From: Zetaproteobacteria bacterium CG_4_9_14_3_um_filter_54_145
GTDB taxonomy: Bacteria > Pseudomonadota > Zetaproteobacteria > Mariprofundales > Mariprofundaceae
DNA length: 53,426 nt
NCBI GenBank assembly: GCA_002791575.1
Contig: PFXI01000050.1
Span: forward strand, 1-53,426
Direction: 5' to 3'
The notes under the pieces were generated by a model. It worked only from the letters and a program-made list of their open reading frames with translations, ran no database searches and had not been told where the DNA came from. The position numbers and the translations under genes were made by a program. This document shows, piece by piece, positions 18,770 to 31,222 of the stretch. Numbering within the stretch: the stretch's first letter is position 1; every line of letters starts with the position of its first letter.

Positions 18770-18946
18770 ATGAATGTAGATCAGCATTTGAAAGTAGCGC
18801 AGTGGCATATTGAACAGGCCCGTTTGCATGCAGGTACCCAGCACAGCTGTGGTTGCCCGGTCAACGAGCACTACCAGAAAATTATCGATGAAGTCGAAGC
18901 CGGCAAAGCCATCGAAGAAGAGCTGGTTTGTTCAACCGAGAAGTAA
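18770..18946 (+). CDS. Small Cys/His-containing protein of unknown function
   Basis: A 58-residue soluble protein, MNVDQHLKVAQWHIEQARL at its N terminus, with a central CGC pair (HSCGCPVNEHYQKI) and one more Cys near the end. The ATG at 18770 follows AGGTGA with good spacing, and a strong intrinsic terminator lies immediately downstream at 18973-19000. These two signals make it very likely a real, monocistronic gene. The His and Cys positions could bind a metal, but I do not recognise a family. A plausible promoter (TTGTCT 18694-18699, TAGTAT 18718-18723, spacing 18) lies upstream. Confidence 0.75.
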   Translation: MNVDQHLKVAQWHIEQARLHAGTQHSCGCPVNEHYQKIIDEVEAGKAIEEELVCSTEK

Positions 18947-18967
18947 ATCTGCCTCACCGCTGATTTG

Positions 18968-19000
18968 AAAAAGCCGCCCCTTTCGGGCGGCTTTTTTTTT
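18968..19000 (+). terminator. Intrinsic terminator after the small Cys protein
   Basis: GCCGCCC (18973-18979), a 5-base loop, GGGCGGC (18985-18991), then nine T residues (18992-19000), with A residues upstream extending the stem. A textbook rho-independent terminator. Confidence 0.95.
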
Positions 19001-19165
19001 ATACCTTGCAGACACGTGACGATCATCCCGGGATGAACTACTGAAAAGGCTTAAGTCTCAGTTGCAATCAGTACATGTTGCTGGTTGAAATGGTCTCGGT
19101 TCTGTTGCCACGAAACTCAAATTAGAACTCATATTTATCGGTCACAACCAGTCTTCGTAAAACAT

Positions 19166-19173
19166 GCTATACT
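19166..19173 (+). promoter_or_regulatory. Extended -10 promoter for the receiver gene
   Basis: TGCTATACT contains TGn-TATACT, an extended -10, with the start codon about 24 bases downstream. No good -35 is seen, as is usual for extended -10 promoters. GCTATACTC recurs upstream of the small gene at 49560. Confidence 0.45.
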
Positions 19174-19196
19174 CTGACGATTGAATGGGAGCGATA

Positions 19197-19655
19197 ATGT
19201 TTCATGTGGTTGATGATTCCGAAATCCTTAGAGAAATGCTTGTTGAAATGATTGAGAGTCATGGAAGCACTGCAATACCCTTTGCTAGCGCATTAGAATA
19301 TCTCGAATATGTCCGATCAGATCAGTTCAAACCACCCAGTGCAGTAATAACTGATGTACACATGCCACACATGAGTGGCTATGAGATGATGGAGCAGGTG
19401 CTAGCCATCAACCCATCCATCCAGTTTGCGGTATTGAGTGGTGAACCAAATATTCCCAGTCGCTACAAGGATAAGGCCTGCCTGTTTCTCGAAAAACCAT
19501 GTGCAGGTCATCAAATTCAGAAAATGATTCATATATTCAAGCATTGTGAGTCCAATGCTCCTCCATCCCCGGGTATCGACGACACCCAGTTTTGCGATCG
19601 TGGAATATTTGATTTGTCCTCTTCCTGCAGCTGCCCGAAACAAAGCTGCGGCTGA
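19197..19655 (+). CDS. Single-domain response regulator with Cys-rich tail
   Basis: A 152-residue protein: a receiver domain (about residues 1-120) with the acidic pair in VVDDSEIL, the phospho-acceptor Asp in ITDVHMPHMSGYE, a switch Ser in VLSGEP and the conserved Lys in LEKPC. No DNA-binding or enzymatic output domain follows. The last 25 residues are Ser/Cys-rich (SSSCSCPKQSCG), which is unusual for a receiver and could bind metal or form disulfides. ATG 19197 is preceded by GGGAG; the frame from 19185 adds only four residues without a Shine-Dalgarno. No partner kinase is adjacent, so the cognate kinase is unknown; the orphan hybrid kinases in the window are candidates. Confidence 0.85.
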   Translation: MFHVVDDSEILREMLVEMIESHGSTAIPFASALEYLEYVRSDQFKPPSAVITDVHMPHMSGYEMMEQVLAINPSIQFAVLSGEPNIPSRYKDKACLFLEKPCAGHQIQKMIHIFKHCESNAPPSPGIDDTQFCDRGIFDLSSSCSCPKQSCG

Positions 19656-19775
19656 CTTCGTCTATATTCTCAGGGCTGATAAAAGTTATTCGCTGAGCAG
19701 ACAATCAGGCGCCCGCCCCCCCCTGAGCATCATGCCTATAATCCGAAAGAGGTATAATGCTCACCAACGTTACAT

Positions 19776-21119
19776 TCAACTACAGCCCCGTGTAGCAACA
19801 AACCGGATGTATAATAAGCCAAGCGTTGCAGAGATAACCGAGGCGAACAAAATAGATGTTTTCGCGCTATGCAGATGCAGTGGTTGCGCATCAAACCCCA
19901 GCGTGGCTATAAACAGGGACATCGTAAAGCCAACACCGGCTATCAGTGAAACCCCTATGACATGGTGAAGATTAATACCCTTCGGCAAACTGCCGATTTT
20001 GTATCGCAGCCCAAGCCAGCATACACCTGAAATACCAACCAGTTTACCAACGACAAGTCCGGTAACGATGCCCAACCCGATCGGATGTTGAAGGCTTTCT
20101 ATAAATGAGCCCGGACTGAATGCCACGCCGGCATTGGCCAGTGCAAACAGTGGCAAGATAAACAGTGCTACGGGTAAATCCAACACATCTTCCCAGCGAC
20201 GCAGAGGTGTACTGGCGTGTTCCGCATACTCACGGATCTTTTGCACTTGATCATGATCCTGACGACTACCGAGGACATCCACCTGACCTTCATGTTTTTG
20301 CATTGCATTAATTTTATTTTTAGTTTTATCCAGTAATTTTCCAGGAGCCAACAACGGTCGCGCAGGTATCGTCAATGCAATCGCGACGCCGGCAAAAGTG
20401 GGATGTATGCCGGATTGAAGCATCGTCCACCAAGCGGCAACCCCTACGATAATATAGAAAACGGGTTGGCGTACACCTGCATAATTGGCCGCCACCAAAA
20501 AAGCGATCAACGTTAATGAAGTAAACAGGAAAGTTACCGATATCTGCTGCGTATAAAATAGTGCAATCACCAGTATGGCGCCGATATCATCGACAATGGC
20601 GAGACCAACGATAAAAGCTAACAGACCGGCAGGGATATGTTTTCTGACCAGGGTCAGTACACCTAAGGCAAAGGCCGTATCTGTCGCCATCGGGATACCC
20701 CACCCAATCTGTGAGTCAAAAGACCAGTTGAACAAAGAGTAAATCACGGCCGGACAGACCATGCCACCTACAGCGCATGAAATAAGCATACGTCGATTTT
20801 TTGGTTCAGCGAGGTCTCCTGCAAGTACTTCCCGCTTAATCTCAAGTCCGATGAGAAAGAAAAATATGACCATCAAACCATCATTAATAATGTGCTTGAG
20901 TGAAGCTTGCAGCTCGATATCACCGACAAAAAAACCAACCGGTGTGTGTACCAGATTCAGGTAGGTGGAAACGTAATCTGAATTTGCCCACCACAGAGCC
21001 ACGATCGTGGCTACCAGAAGAAACAGACTGGATGTCGTCTGCGCACGTATGAAGTTTGAAAAAGGAGATTGAATATTATTCAGGCCGCGCTGCAATATAT
21101 TATTTGTATCATCACTCAT
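19776..21119 (-). CDS. nhaA: Na+/H+ antiporter NhaA
   Basis: NhaA expels Na+ in exchange for protons across the inner membrane. The 447-residue protein has the family fold with about 12 hydrophobic segments and the key acidic residues: Asp147 in MATDTAFALGVL and the ion-binding pair Asp177-Asp178 in LAIVDDIGAILVIALFYT. A hydrophilic insert of about 55 residues (about 265-320, rich in Lys, Asp and Glu) lies between two helices and makes it longer than E. coli NhaA (388). Inserts of this kind occur in some NhaA proteins and may act in regulation. Monocistronic; it is convergent with the receiver gene. It would support sodium homeostasis alongside the N-type ATPase. Confidence 0.96.
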   Translation of the reverse strand: MSDDTNNILQRGLNNIQSPFSNFIRAQTTSSLFLLVATIVALWWANSDYVSTYLNLVHTPVGFFVGDIELQASLKHIINDGLMVIFFFLIGLEIKREVLAGDLAEPKNRRMLISCAVGGMVCPAVIYSLFNWSFDSQIGWGIPMATDTAFALGVLTLVRKHIPAGLLAFIVGLAIVDDIGAILVIALFYTQQISVTFLFTSLTLIAFLVAANYAGVRQPVFYIIVGVAAWWTMLQSGIHPTFAGVAIALTIPARPLLAPGKLLDKTKNKINAMQKHEGQVDVLGSRQDHDQVQKIREYAEHASTPLRRWEDVLDLPVALFILPLFALANAGVAFSPGSFIESLQHPIGLGIVTGLVVGKLVGISGVCWLGLRYKIGSLPKGINLHHVIGVSLIAGVGFTMSLFIATLGFDAQPLHLHSAKTSILFASVISATLGLLYIRFVATRGCS

Positions 21120-21264
21120 TTAGCAAACCTAACCGTATTCTATTAAGAATGTATTAGATATTGTCCAACAGTCGTAACCCCCACATCAGATTCGCTACAA
21201 GTAGGGGCAGAACTCCTTTTGTGCGTGTTTCCCCGTGGACTCCACAATGTGCGGTGTAAGCCAG

Positions 21265-21307
21265 AAAAAGGCCGTCGCACATCTCATTTGCATGGATGTG
21301 CGACGGC
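21265..21307 (-). terminator. Intrinsic terminator downstream of the OmpA-family gene
   Basis: GCCGTCGCACATC (21271-21283) and GATGTGCGACGGC (21295-21307) form a perfect 13-bp stem with an 11-base loop. Read on the minus strand it is followed by a run of five T residues (AAAAA at 21266-21270 on plus), about 45 bases past the stop at 21353. Confidence 0.93.
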
Positions 21308-21352
21308 TCTTCAGGTTCTGTATTTTTTGTGCCGCGATAGAGCGGAGCCGTG

Positions 21353-22495
21353 TTATTCGACTCTGCGCCTTGTATCGACCTCAACCTCGACACGGCGATC
21401 CGGTGCCAGGCAGGTGATCAGCGCATTACCGCTCGTGCCCTGACAGTCGCCCGGCTTGGTCATTGGTTCAGATCCGTCGACGCCACGGGCCGTGATCTTA
21501 TCGGCAGGGATACCGGCCTCGATCAGATAGTTTTTGACCGCATCGGCACGTCGCTCGGAGAGTTTCTGGTTGTATGCATCAGTTCCGATCCTGTCGGTGT
21601 GACCGGTAACTATGATCTGTTCAAAGCGTGCGCCCTTAAGCTCTTCAACAAAGCTGTCGAGGCCCCGTTTGCCCTGAGGGCGGATGGTTGATTTGTTAAA
21701 GCCGAACAGGGAGTCGTCGGCAGAATCTGCTGAAAATATCACCTTCTTCGGTGCCGGAGCAGGAGTGGTTACAGGCATCGGTGCAGGCGTTTCGGCAACT
21801 GGCTGTGGTTCCGGCTCAGCTTGTGCCACTTCTCTGCTCCCGGTGCCGAAACGATAGACAAGGCCGGCCGAATACAGGTCGATATTGTTATTCCCGCCGA
21901 TAGGGTCCTTGATGCGATAGCGCTCTGCCTCGATGCGCATACCTAACGATGGCATGAAGTCATACTCGAGTCCGCCACCAAACTTGTAGTTCCATGCCTT
22001 CTTGTTGGTTGCAGTTACGGCTCTGGTGCCGGTGAAGGTATCACTGGCCTTGGCGTAGGTCAGACCAACCCTGCCGAATGCAGAGAGTGCTTCGTAGAAG
22101 GGAATTATGCCAACCATATCAAGGTTCACGCCTTGCGCCTTGAGATCACCGTTGAGTGTTCCTGCCGGCGCCGTAATCGATGTAAAACCAAACCGCCCCA
22201 GATCGAAATAGCCAGTTTCAAGGGCGAAGTTTTCATTGAACTGATAACCGCCAAAAGCTTTCCAGCCGAAGCCGCGATTGTCCTCATTAATCGATGTCGT
22301 GGTCACGCCTGGTCCATTGGCTTGAGCAGCGATTTTCGAGCTGTTAATCTGGGAAATCGCCTGGCCGGCACTGGCACCGAGATACCAGCCTGTATCCCCT
22401 ACCTCCGAACCCTCTGCTGCCATGGCATTAGGGCTACTGAAGGCAGCGCATCCAACAAGACCCAATATCCCTACGGTTTTCAAAACTCTCTTCAT
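21353..22495 (-). CDS. OmpA-family outer-membrane protein
   Basis: A 380-residue precursor: signal peptide (MKRVLKTVGILGLVG to about residue 27, AMA), an N-terminal eight-stranded OmpA-type barrel (about 35-215, with LYSAGLVYRFG closing it), a Pro/Ala/Glu linker (about 220-255), and a C-terminal OmpA peptidoglycan-binding domain (about 265-375) with TGHTDRIGTDAYNQKLSERR. It tethers the outer membrane to the wall and may form a pore. GGAGG lies 6 bases before ATG 22495. A Cys pair in the C-terminal domain (CQGTSGNALITC) probably forms a disulfide, as in other OmpA proteins. Confidence 0.93.
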   Translation of the reverse strand: MKRVLKTVGILGLVGCAAFSSPNAMAAEGSEVGDTGWYLGASAGQAISQINSSKIAAQANGPGVTTTSINEDNRGFGWKAFGGYQFNENFALETGYFDLGRFGFTSITAPAGTLNGDLKAQGVNLDMVGIIPFYEALSAFGRVGLTYAKASDTFTGTRAVTATNKKAWNYKFGGGLEYDFMPSLGMRIEAERYRIKDPIGGNNNIDLYSAGLVYRFGTGSREVAQAEPEPQPVAETPAPMPVTTPAPAPKKVIFSADSADDSLFGFNKSTIRPQGKRGLDSFVEELKGARFEQIIVTGHTDRIGTDAYNQKLSERRADAVKNYLIEAGIPADKITARGVDGSEPMTKPGDCQGTSGNALITCLAPDRRVEVEVDTRRRVE

Positions 22496-23028
22496 ATATC
22501 CTCCAAAGTTACCTGTTAGCAAAGTTAGCAGCCCATCAATAATACCGTCGGCATGCCTGGGCATGTGTTTCCAGGAACTTCAGGATCGGAAACCGGATCA
22601 CAGCGATGCTCAAGGAATTCAAAGGTTGCTTTGGGGCACTATCCATTGGTCATGGAAAGCGGTCTGTTCGCTAACGCACGAAAAAGACCGTGAGTGTGGC
22701 ATAAAGTCACAACTACGTGACGAATTCATCCCATGCGCGTAATGGCACGAAACGGGAGTAATACAATGTGTAGAAATATAGTTCTGTTGATGGCGCTGCT
22801 GATACCGGCGTTCGGCCATGTATGGCTGTGAGGTGAAACTTCAGGGATCATCATGATGACGTATACCACTTGACCATGATGGAACGATCACGATCATGGT
22901 AGAGGTGATAAGCATGATCGTAATCACCACGATTGATCTCTACTTTTTGGCGGGACTGGAGGCTTGGGGCCTACTATTGATGCAATTCAAGAGCAATTCC
23001 GGAAACCCAACTACTTCATGCTACTGAA
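22496..23028. other. Intergenic region between the porin gene and atpG
   Basis: The first 260 bases hold the upstream region of the OmpA-family gene. The remainder carries the possible decayed His-rich gene described at 22766-22936 and a short palindromic stretch (CCATGAT...ATCATGG, 22874-22899) that might terminate the ATPase transcript. I see no clear intrinsic terminator with a U tract for the atp operon. Confidence 0.5.
22766..22936 (+). pseudogene. Possible decayed gene for a small His/Asp-rich lipoprotein
   Basis: ATG 22766, preceded by GGGAG, opens a hydrophobic signal-like peptide (MCRNIVLLMALLIPAFG) that stops after 21 residues. Reading on in shifting frames gives GCEVKLQG, DHHDDVYH, DHDG and finally HDHGRGDKHDRNHHD with a stop at 22934-22936. 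At least four frame changes are needed, so this is either a badly decayed metal-binding lipoprotein gene or chance, because CATGAT repeats read as Asp/His in one frame anyway. Confidence 0.3.
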
Positions 23029-23916
23029 TCAGTCGCTTGAACTCAGCGCTTCAAAGCCTGAGATAACATCGAACAACTCCTCGTCAATACCACTCTGCCG
23101 CAAACGATGAAACGTTCGGTTAAGCTCTTCCTGCAGTTCATCGATATTCTTTTCTGCACGCTGCATGGCGGCCAGACGACTGGCATTTTCACTGGCCAGC
23201 GATTCTGCACACGCCCGAAATATCGTAACAAACAGATATTCACGCACCAGTGCCCGTAAGGTTCTCTCCCTGCTATGCATCACCTCTGGCAGGTTTTGCG
23301 TCGGCCAGCGAATCGTAGTCAGGTGCTGTAACCATATGTCATCCAGCGGCAGCAACTGCTGACTCGCGGGAATATAAATTGATCCGGCTTCGGGGCGGTT
23401 ATGAAACAGGTAAACCTGTTCAATCAGACCCTGTTCACGCTGCGCCTCCACTTCGATCAGAATCTGCCCTACCAGTGGTGTAATCGCATGAATCGAATTT
23501 GGCAGGGTAAAGCCCGCCATCGGTTGCAACTGGGTTTCCGCAAGGCGCGACTCAATGCGTAGCCCCACCGCCCAGACAATTTTTTTACCCGGCAGTTGTT
23601 CCAGCGTATCAACAGCGTATTCCACCATGGCCTCATTAAACTGACCGACCAGGCCCTGATCGGAGCCAAATATGATGGCCGCAATCGCAGGCTGCTTTTG
23701 CTGGTTTATTGCCGGCATCACAGCCGGTGATCTCTCCTCCCGGAAACAGGCGGCGAGCCCCAGTTGAACCGTTCGGTAATAATCATCCAGCGAGCGCACG
23801 GTATTCTCGTACTGGCCGATACTCGATGCCGCCATCGCTTTCATGGTGCGCACCACCGATTCAAGCTCTTCTGCACTGCCTATCTTGTGACGCAGACTGG
23901 CGACGCTATCACTCAT
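23029..23916 (-). CDS. atpG: N-type (alternate) F1Fo ATPase, gamma subunit
   Basis: The 295-residue central-stalk subunit of the alternate ATPase. The N-terminal helix ([31 protein letters not shown]) and the C-terminal helix ([28 protein letters not shown]) form the coiled-coil rotor shaft, as in all gamma subunits. It is shorter in its conserved regions and more divergent than housekeeping AtpG, as expected for the N-ATPase type. Last gene of the atpDCQRBEFAG order; ATG overlaps the atpA stop as ATGA. Confidence 0.93.
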   Translation of the reverse strand: MSDSVASLRHKIGSAEELESVVRTMKAMAASSIGQYENTVRSLDDYYRTVQLGLAACFREERSPAVMPAINQQKQPAIAAIIFGSDQGLVGQFNEAMVEYAVDTLEQLPGKKIVWAVGLRIESRLAETQLQPMAGFTLPNSIHAITPLVGQILIEVEAQREQGLIEQVYLFHNRPEAGSIYIPASQQLLPLDDIWLQHLTTIRWPTQNLPEVMHSRERTLRALVREYLFVTIFRACAESLASENASRLAAMQRAEKNIDELQEELNRTFHRLRQSGIDEELFDVISGFEALSSSD

Positions 23917-25532
23917 AATGTCTCTTGCAGTGACGACTCAGGGTGAAAGCTCGCAAGTGCATGGCTTGCAATCCTGATCATCAAAGCCCGATCTTCTTCA
24001 CTCAACTTTTTAGCGGTCTCAAAACGCGCACACACCTCGGCAGGTATTTCTGCAGCGGCCTCACACACGGCCTGCTCGGCCCCACGCATCTGCTCAAGCG
24101 CTACAGCATCAAACAGCTTTTCCGACAGCGCCAGTAACACGGCAATCTGTTCAGCCATCGAAACCGGAGAGAATTCCGGCTGCTTCAGGCAGGCGCGAAT
24201 GCGTCGCCCGTGTGCGATAATGTTTCGAGTGTTATCATCCAACCGGGCACCAAAGCGGGCAAATGTTTCCAGCTCTTCGAACTGCGCATAGGCGAGCTTA
24301 AGATCGCCAGCCACAGCGCGGTAGGCTGCACGCTGGGCCTTACCACCGACACGGGAAACCGATTTGCCAACATCAACCGCGGGCAATACACCCAACTCAA
24401 ACAACGATGGTGACAGGTAAATCTGGCCATCAGTAATAGAAATCAGATTGGTTGGAATATAGGCGGAAATATCCTGCGCTTCGGTTTCGATAATCGGCAG
24501 TGCCGTCATCGACCCGCCGCCGAGATCCGCGCGCAGATGTGTGGCACGCTCCAGCAGGCGAGAATGAATATAAAAAATATCGCCCGGAAAGGCTTCCCGA
24601 CCGGGTGGCCGGCGCAACAATAACGAGAGCTCGCGATAGGCACGCGCATGATGGGTCAGGTCGTCATAGACCACCAGCACATCACGTCCCTGTTGCATAA
24701 AATACTCGGCGATACTGGTCGCGGCATACGGTGCCACGTAAGCAAGTCCGGGCGGGTCATTGCCTTCGGTCACCACAACGACTGTGTATTCCAGTGCCCC
24801 CTGCTCGCGCAGTGTGGCAATCACCTTGGCGACCCCCGAGGCGCGCTGACCAATGGCGCAATAGACACACAGCACATTCTTATCACGCTGGTTGAGTATG
24901 GTGTCGAGCGCGATCGCTGTCTTGCCGGTCTGACGATCACCGAGAATCAGTTCACGCTGACCGCGACCGACAGGAATAAGTGCATCAATCACCTTGATGC
25001 CTGTCTGCAGCGGCACAGTGACCGGATCACGGTCCAGTATAGACGGTGCAGGACGCTCAACCGGCAGGCGTTCACTGGCAACCAGTCTGCCCTTACCATC
25101 CAGCGGCTGACCAATGGGATTAATAATGCGCCCGATCAGACCATCGCCCACCGGTACATCCACCACATGCCCAAGGCGCTCCACTTCATCGCCCGCCTGT
25201 AAGGCCCAGTAGTCGCCAAGCAGTACCACGCCCACTTCATCTTCATCGACATTAAAGGCAATGCCATAAATATCGCCGGGAAATTTAAGCACTTCTTCAA
25301 AGCCGACACCGGGCAGACCGGATACTTTGGCAATGCCTGTCGCGATACTGGTAATTACGCCCACCTCTCGCGGCGTGAGTTGCGGCGAAAAAGATTCACG
25401 CGCCTTGCTTAGTCCTGAGAACGCATGATCGAATACATTTTTCAGGTGGTCACCATTCAGGTTATCACCTTTCAGAAGCTCGCCCTTTGAGCTGTCGCTG
25501 CTTTCTTTTTTAGTGCCCACTGTGATCGACAC
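23913..25532 (-). CDS. atpA: N-type (alternate) F1Fo ATPase, alpha subunit
   Basis: The 539-residue non-catalytic hexamer subunit. It has the P-loop GDRQTGKT (residues 198-205), the [21 protein letters not shown] region and [12 protein letters not shown], all typical of alpha. The N terminus is long and polar ([18 protein letters not shown]), unlike the membrane-facing N terminus of housekeeping alpha that docks onto delta; this fits an N-ATPase, where delta is fused into AtpF. The start is GTG at 25532, overlapping the end of atpF by 23 bases; a second GTG 15 bases further in is an alternative. Confidence 0.95.
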   Translation of the reverse strand: MSITVGTKKESSDSSKGELLKGDNLNGDHLKNVFDHAFSGLSKARESFSPQLTPREVGVITSIATGIAKVSGLPGVGFEEVLKFPGDIYGIAFNVDEDEVGVVLLGDYWALQAGDEVERLGHVVDVPVGDGLIGRIINPIGQPLDGKGRLVASERLPVERPAPSILDRDPVTVPLQTGIKVIDALIPVGRGQRELILGDRQTGKTAIALDTILNQRDKNVLCVYCAIGQRASGVAKVIATLREQGALEYTVVVVTEGNDPPGLAYVAPYAATSIAEYFMQQGRDVLVVYDDLTHHARAYRELSLLLRRPPGREAFPGDIFYIHSRLLERATHLRADLGGGSMTALPIIETEAQDISAYIPTNLISITDGQIYLSPSLFELGVLPAVDVGKSVSRVGGKAQRAAYRAVAGDLKLAYAQFEELETFARFGARLDDNTRNIIAHGRRIRACLKQPEFSPVSMAEQIAVLLALSEKLFDAVALEQMRGAEQAVCEAAAEIPAEVCARFETAKKLSEEDRALMIRIASHALASFHPESSLQETL

Positions 25533-26340
25533 CCTCTGGCGTAATCGTCGCCATATCTGCCGGAGCAGGCCCCTCTGTTTCAGATCTGTTTTTCAGCAGG
25601 TCATCAACACGCTGTGCCAGTGAACCCAGATAATCAGCAATACTCCAGGCTATCTTGCGTCCATCAGCGCTGAGCTCAATGCCGCTGACCAACCCCGGCA
25701 GGGTGTCGAACTCGATCTGCTTCTCTTTACCCAGCATCTCCCCGATGGCCGTTTCAATAGCCGCTCTTTGTTGCGCGGACAGCGCGAAGGCGGTGCGTAC
25801 CAGCAATGTACCGGATGATTTTTTAAACGCCGATGTCAACTCGGTGATTTGTGCCGTGCTCAGCTCACGCAGACGATCAAGAAATATTTCCGTCATACGT
25901 TGTTCCAGACTTATGTCGGCAAGATCAGATAGGGTCTTGCGGGCAATCGCAAATACTTCTTCGCGAGTACTGCGACTGAGCTCTTCATTCAGACTATGCT
26001 GCTCGTTTCTCAACGCCTGCTCCAGTCTGACACGCAGATCCTCAGCATCCTGGCGTGTCGCATCAAGCAACTGCGCGCGTTCGACTTTCGCCGCTTCCAG
26101 CACCTCATTCATCTGTGTGTTGCGCTGCTGATCGAACGCCTCATTTTTCTGCTGATAGGCTTGGCGTTGCTTCTCTGCTTCAGCTTCCTTGGCATCAGCA
26201 TCAGCTATTTTGGCGGCGATGCGTTTCTCCCGCGCATCAATCGCGCCAAGGATTGGCTGGTACAAAAACCGCTTCAGCAACCACACCAGGATGAGGAAGT
26301 TGATAACCTGCGCAATGACGGTAAACCAGTCGATGAGCAT
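25510..26340 (-). CDS. atpF: N-type (alternate) F1Fo ATPase, fused b-delta subunit
   Basis: A 276-residue peripheral-stalk subunit. One N-terminal membrane helix ([21 protein letters not shown]) is followed by a long charged coiled coil (about 30-140) and a C-terminal globular part (about 150-250; [24 protein letters not shown]) that resembles the C-terminal half of the delta subunit. Standard AtpF is about 155 residues, and this operon has no separate atpH, so b and delta appear fused, as is characteristic of N-ATPases. It lies 3 bases after atpE. Confidence 0.94.
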   Translation of the reverse strand: MLIDWFTVIAQVINFLILVWLLKRFLYQPILGAIDAREKRIAAKIADADAKEAEAEKQRQAYQQKNEAFDQQRNTQMNEVLEAAKVERAQLLDATRQDAEDLRVRLEQALRNEQHSLNEELSRSTREEVFAIARKTLSDLADISLEQRMTEIFLDRLRELSTAQITELTSAFKKSSGTLLVRTAFALSAQQRAAIETAIGEMLGKEKQIEFDTLPGLVSGIELSADGRKIAWSIADYLGSLAQRVDDLLKNRSETEGPAPADMATITPEGVDHSGH

Positions 26341-26343
26341 GGA

Positions 26344-26625
26344 TTATTTTCCTGCGGCCTGAGCGATAACCTGGTTCCAGAACGGATTGGCAAAAATCAG
26401 GATCATCGACACCACAAAGCAGTAAATAGCGGTGGATTCGATCATCGCCAGACCGACAAAAAGCGTGCGCGTGATGGTGGCAGAAGCATCCGGCTGCTGT
26501 GCCAGCGAGGCCAGCGCCGTTGCCACTGCCTTGCCTTCACCCAGTGAAGGCCCGATCACACCGATGGCAATGGTCATGCCAGCGGTGAAAATTGATACCA
26601 TCGCAATCATAGTTACACTATCCAT
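26344..26625 (-). CDS. atpE: N-type (alternate) F1Fo ATPase, c subunit with two carboxylates
   Basis: A 93-residue hairpin of two membrane helices that forms the rotor ring. Helix 1 contains GVIGPSLGEGKA with Glu30; helix 2 contains GLAMIESTAIYCF with Glu63, Ser64 and Tyr68. Glu63-Ser64-Tyr68 match the positions of Na+ ligands in known Na+ c-rings, and the extra helix-1 Glu is the hallmark of N-ATPase c subunits. Na+ coupling is the usual prediction from these residues. However, at least one N-ATPase ring has been reported as proton-specific, so ion choice should not be taken as settled. Confidence 0.95.
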   Translation of the reverse strand: MDSVTMIAMVSIFTAGMTIAIGVIGPSLGEGKAVATALASLAQQPDASATITRTLFVGLAMIESTAIYCFVVSMILIFANPFWNQVIAQAAGK

Positions 26626-26656
26626 AATATCTCCGTTAATCGTTGTCGTTGATGTT

Positions 26657-27388
26657 TCATGATCTGCTTACCGATTCGGTTTTATCTTCAGTTGCCTCTT
26701 CCGGTCCATTTTCCGGTTTTGTGCTGCGCACACGTGTTGCCGCAGCAATGTAAACCGTGGCCAGAATGCTGAAAATGTATGCCTGTACCATGCCGGTCAG
26801 TAATCCGAGCGCACTCATAATGATCGGGAAAATGAACGGCGTAATGGTCAACAGGATGGCCAGTATCATCGTGCCGCTCATCATGTTGCCAAACAGGCGC
26901 ACCGCCAGCGCCAGCGTGCGCGAGATCTCGCTGATGATATTGAACGGCAACATGATAATCGTTGGTTTCATGTAGCCGCGCAGGTATTTACCGACTCCAT
27001 TCTCTTCGATACCAAACATCGGTACGGCCACAAACACGCAGATCGCCAGCGCGGCGGTGGTCGAGAGCGAACCGGTCGGTGGCTCATAGCCGGGAACAAT
27101 CGTGAACAGGCTTGCCATGGCGACAAAGAGAAACAGGGTTCCCAGAAAGCCGAGGTACTTTTGCGGATGTTTCAGCCCCACCTCTTCGATCTGCTGATTA
27201 ATGCCGGTGACAATCATCTCCAGCAGATTCTGCCAGCGTGAACGCTGCAACTCTGTGGACAGTTTGCGGGTAATCATTTTTGAACCGAGCACCAGCACCA
27301 GCATCAGCCCCCAGGTAAAAACAATAGTGGCATTGAGTTTGAAAAAACCCATGTGCCAGTAAATGATGTTGTCTGGACTAAGATTCAT
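26657..27388 (-). CDS. atpB: N-type (alternate) F1Fo ATPase, a subunit
   Basis: A 243-residue membrane subunit that with the c-ring forms the ion channels. It has five to six helices and the essential stator Arg, Arg164, in LALAVRLFGNMMSG. The C terminus is a polar tail (PENGPEEATEDKTES). ATG 27388 overlaps the atpR stop as ATGA. The gap of 31 bases to atpE is the largest in the core operon. Confidence 0.95.
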   Translation of the reverse strand: MNLSPDNIIYWHMGFFKLNATIVFTWGLMLVLVLGSKMITRKLSTELQRSRWQNLLEMIVTGINQQIEEVGLKHPQKYLGFLGTLFLFVAMASLFTIVPGYEPPTGSLSTTAALAICVFVAVPMFGIEENGVGKYLRGYMKPTIIMLPFNIISEISRTLALAVRLFGNMMSGTMILAILLTITPFIFPIIMSALGLLTGMVQAYIFSILATVYIAAATRVRSTKPENGPEEATEDKTESVSRS

Positions 27389-27690
27389 AAGCTGCCTGCC
27401 GTCATACTGTTATCAGACTGATCCGATCTGCGCGTTAGCCGGGTGATGATGATGCGTGCGATAATAAAACCCAGCAGGCCCACAAGTAAGTGCTGCCAGT
27501 TATCGCCCAGAATAAAATAGAAGCCCAACACAACGACTCCCGTTCGCAGGAACATACTACTTATCATCAACAGCGCCACCTGCTTGCTCGATTCGATTTT
27601 ACGTACCGTCCACCACAGACCCGCGAAAAAAAACAGACCTAGCAAGGCTCCTGCAAGTAAAGAAAACAGCAGAGAGATAAATTCATTCAT
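27385..27690 (-). CDS. atpR: N-ATPase-specific membrane subunit AtpR
   Basis: A 101-residue protein with three hydrophobic helices (FISLLFSLLAGALLGLFFFAG, VALLMISSMFLRTGVVVLGFY, LLVGLLGFIIARIIITR) and conserved Arg residues inside or beside them. AtpR is found only in N-ATPase operons, between atpQ and atpB, and has been proposed to interact with the c-ring glutamates during assembly. ATG 27690 follows GGTGAG; the longer frame starts at a GTG four codons upstream. It overlaps atpQ by 8 bases. Confidence 0.92.
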   Translation of the reverse strand: MNEFISLLFSLLAGALLGLFFFAGLWWTVRKIESSKQVALLMISSMFLRTGVVVLGFYFILGDNWQHLLVGLLGFIIARIIITRLTRRSDQSDNSMTAGSL

Positions 27691-28016
27691 GATTATTCTC
27701 ACCCTCGTCCTGATGAATTTCCCTGTCTTCCTTTACAATCCATCGCCATGCATTAAAGCAGCCCAGGATCAGACCGACCGCCAGCAGCGCAAGTGTCCAT
27801 GAATGCTCGCCCGGATAACTTTTATCAATCCACAGTCCGAGTGCCGTACCAAGCAAGGTTGGCATCGCCACCGACCAGCCAACCAGTCCCATCATGCCTA
27901 AGCCGGCCCACACGGTTTTAGTCACATGCCGTTGCGCTTTGAGCTTGCGTGCTGCCATATCGCCGACCTGCCGGCTGAATTCGGTTTTGCCCGGCCGCTG
28001 ATCCATGTCCGGTTTT

Positions 28017-28024
<8 letters not shown>
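27683..28024 (-). CDS. atpQ: N-ATPase AtpI-like assembly protein (AtpQ)
   Basis: A 113-residue protein with a hydrophilic N terminus and two membrane helices (WAGLGMMGLVGWSVAMPTLLG and WTLALLAVGLILGCFNAWRW), with the GLWIDKSYP loop typical of the AtpI family. AtpI-type proteins aid c-ring assembly. The chosen ATG at 28024 overlaps the atpC stop as ATGGATGA; a longer frame to 28135 simply reads through atpC out of frame. Confidence 0.9.

Positions 28025-31214
<3,190 letters not shown>

Positions 31215-31222
<8 letters not shown>

Noticed and set aside
22874-22899. CCATGAT/ATCATGG hairpin as the atp operon terminator
   Set aside because: The stem is only 7 bases with a 12-base loop and no U tract; kept only as a possibility in the region note.
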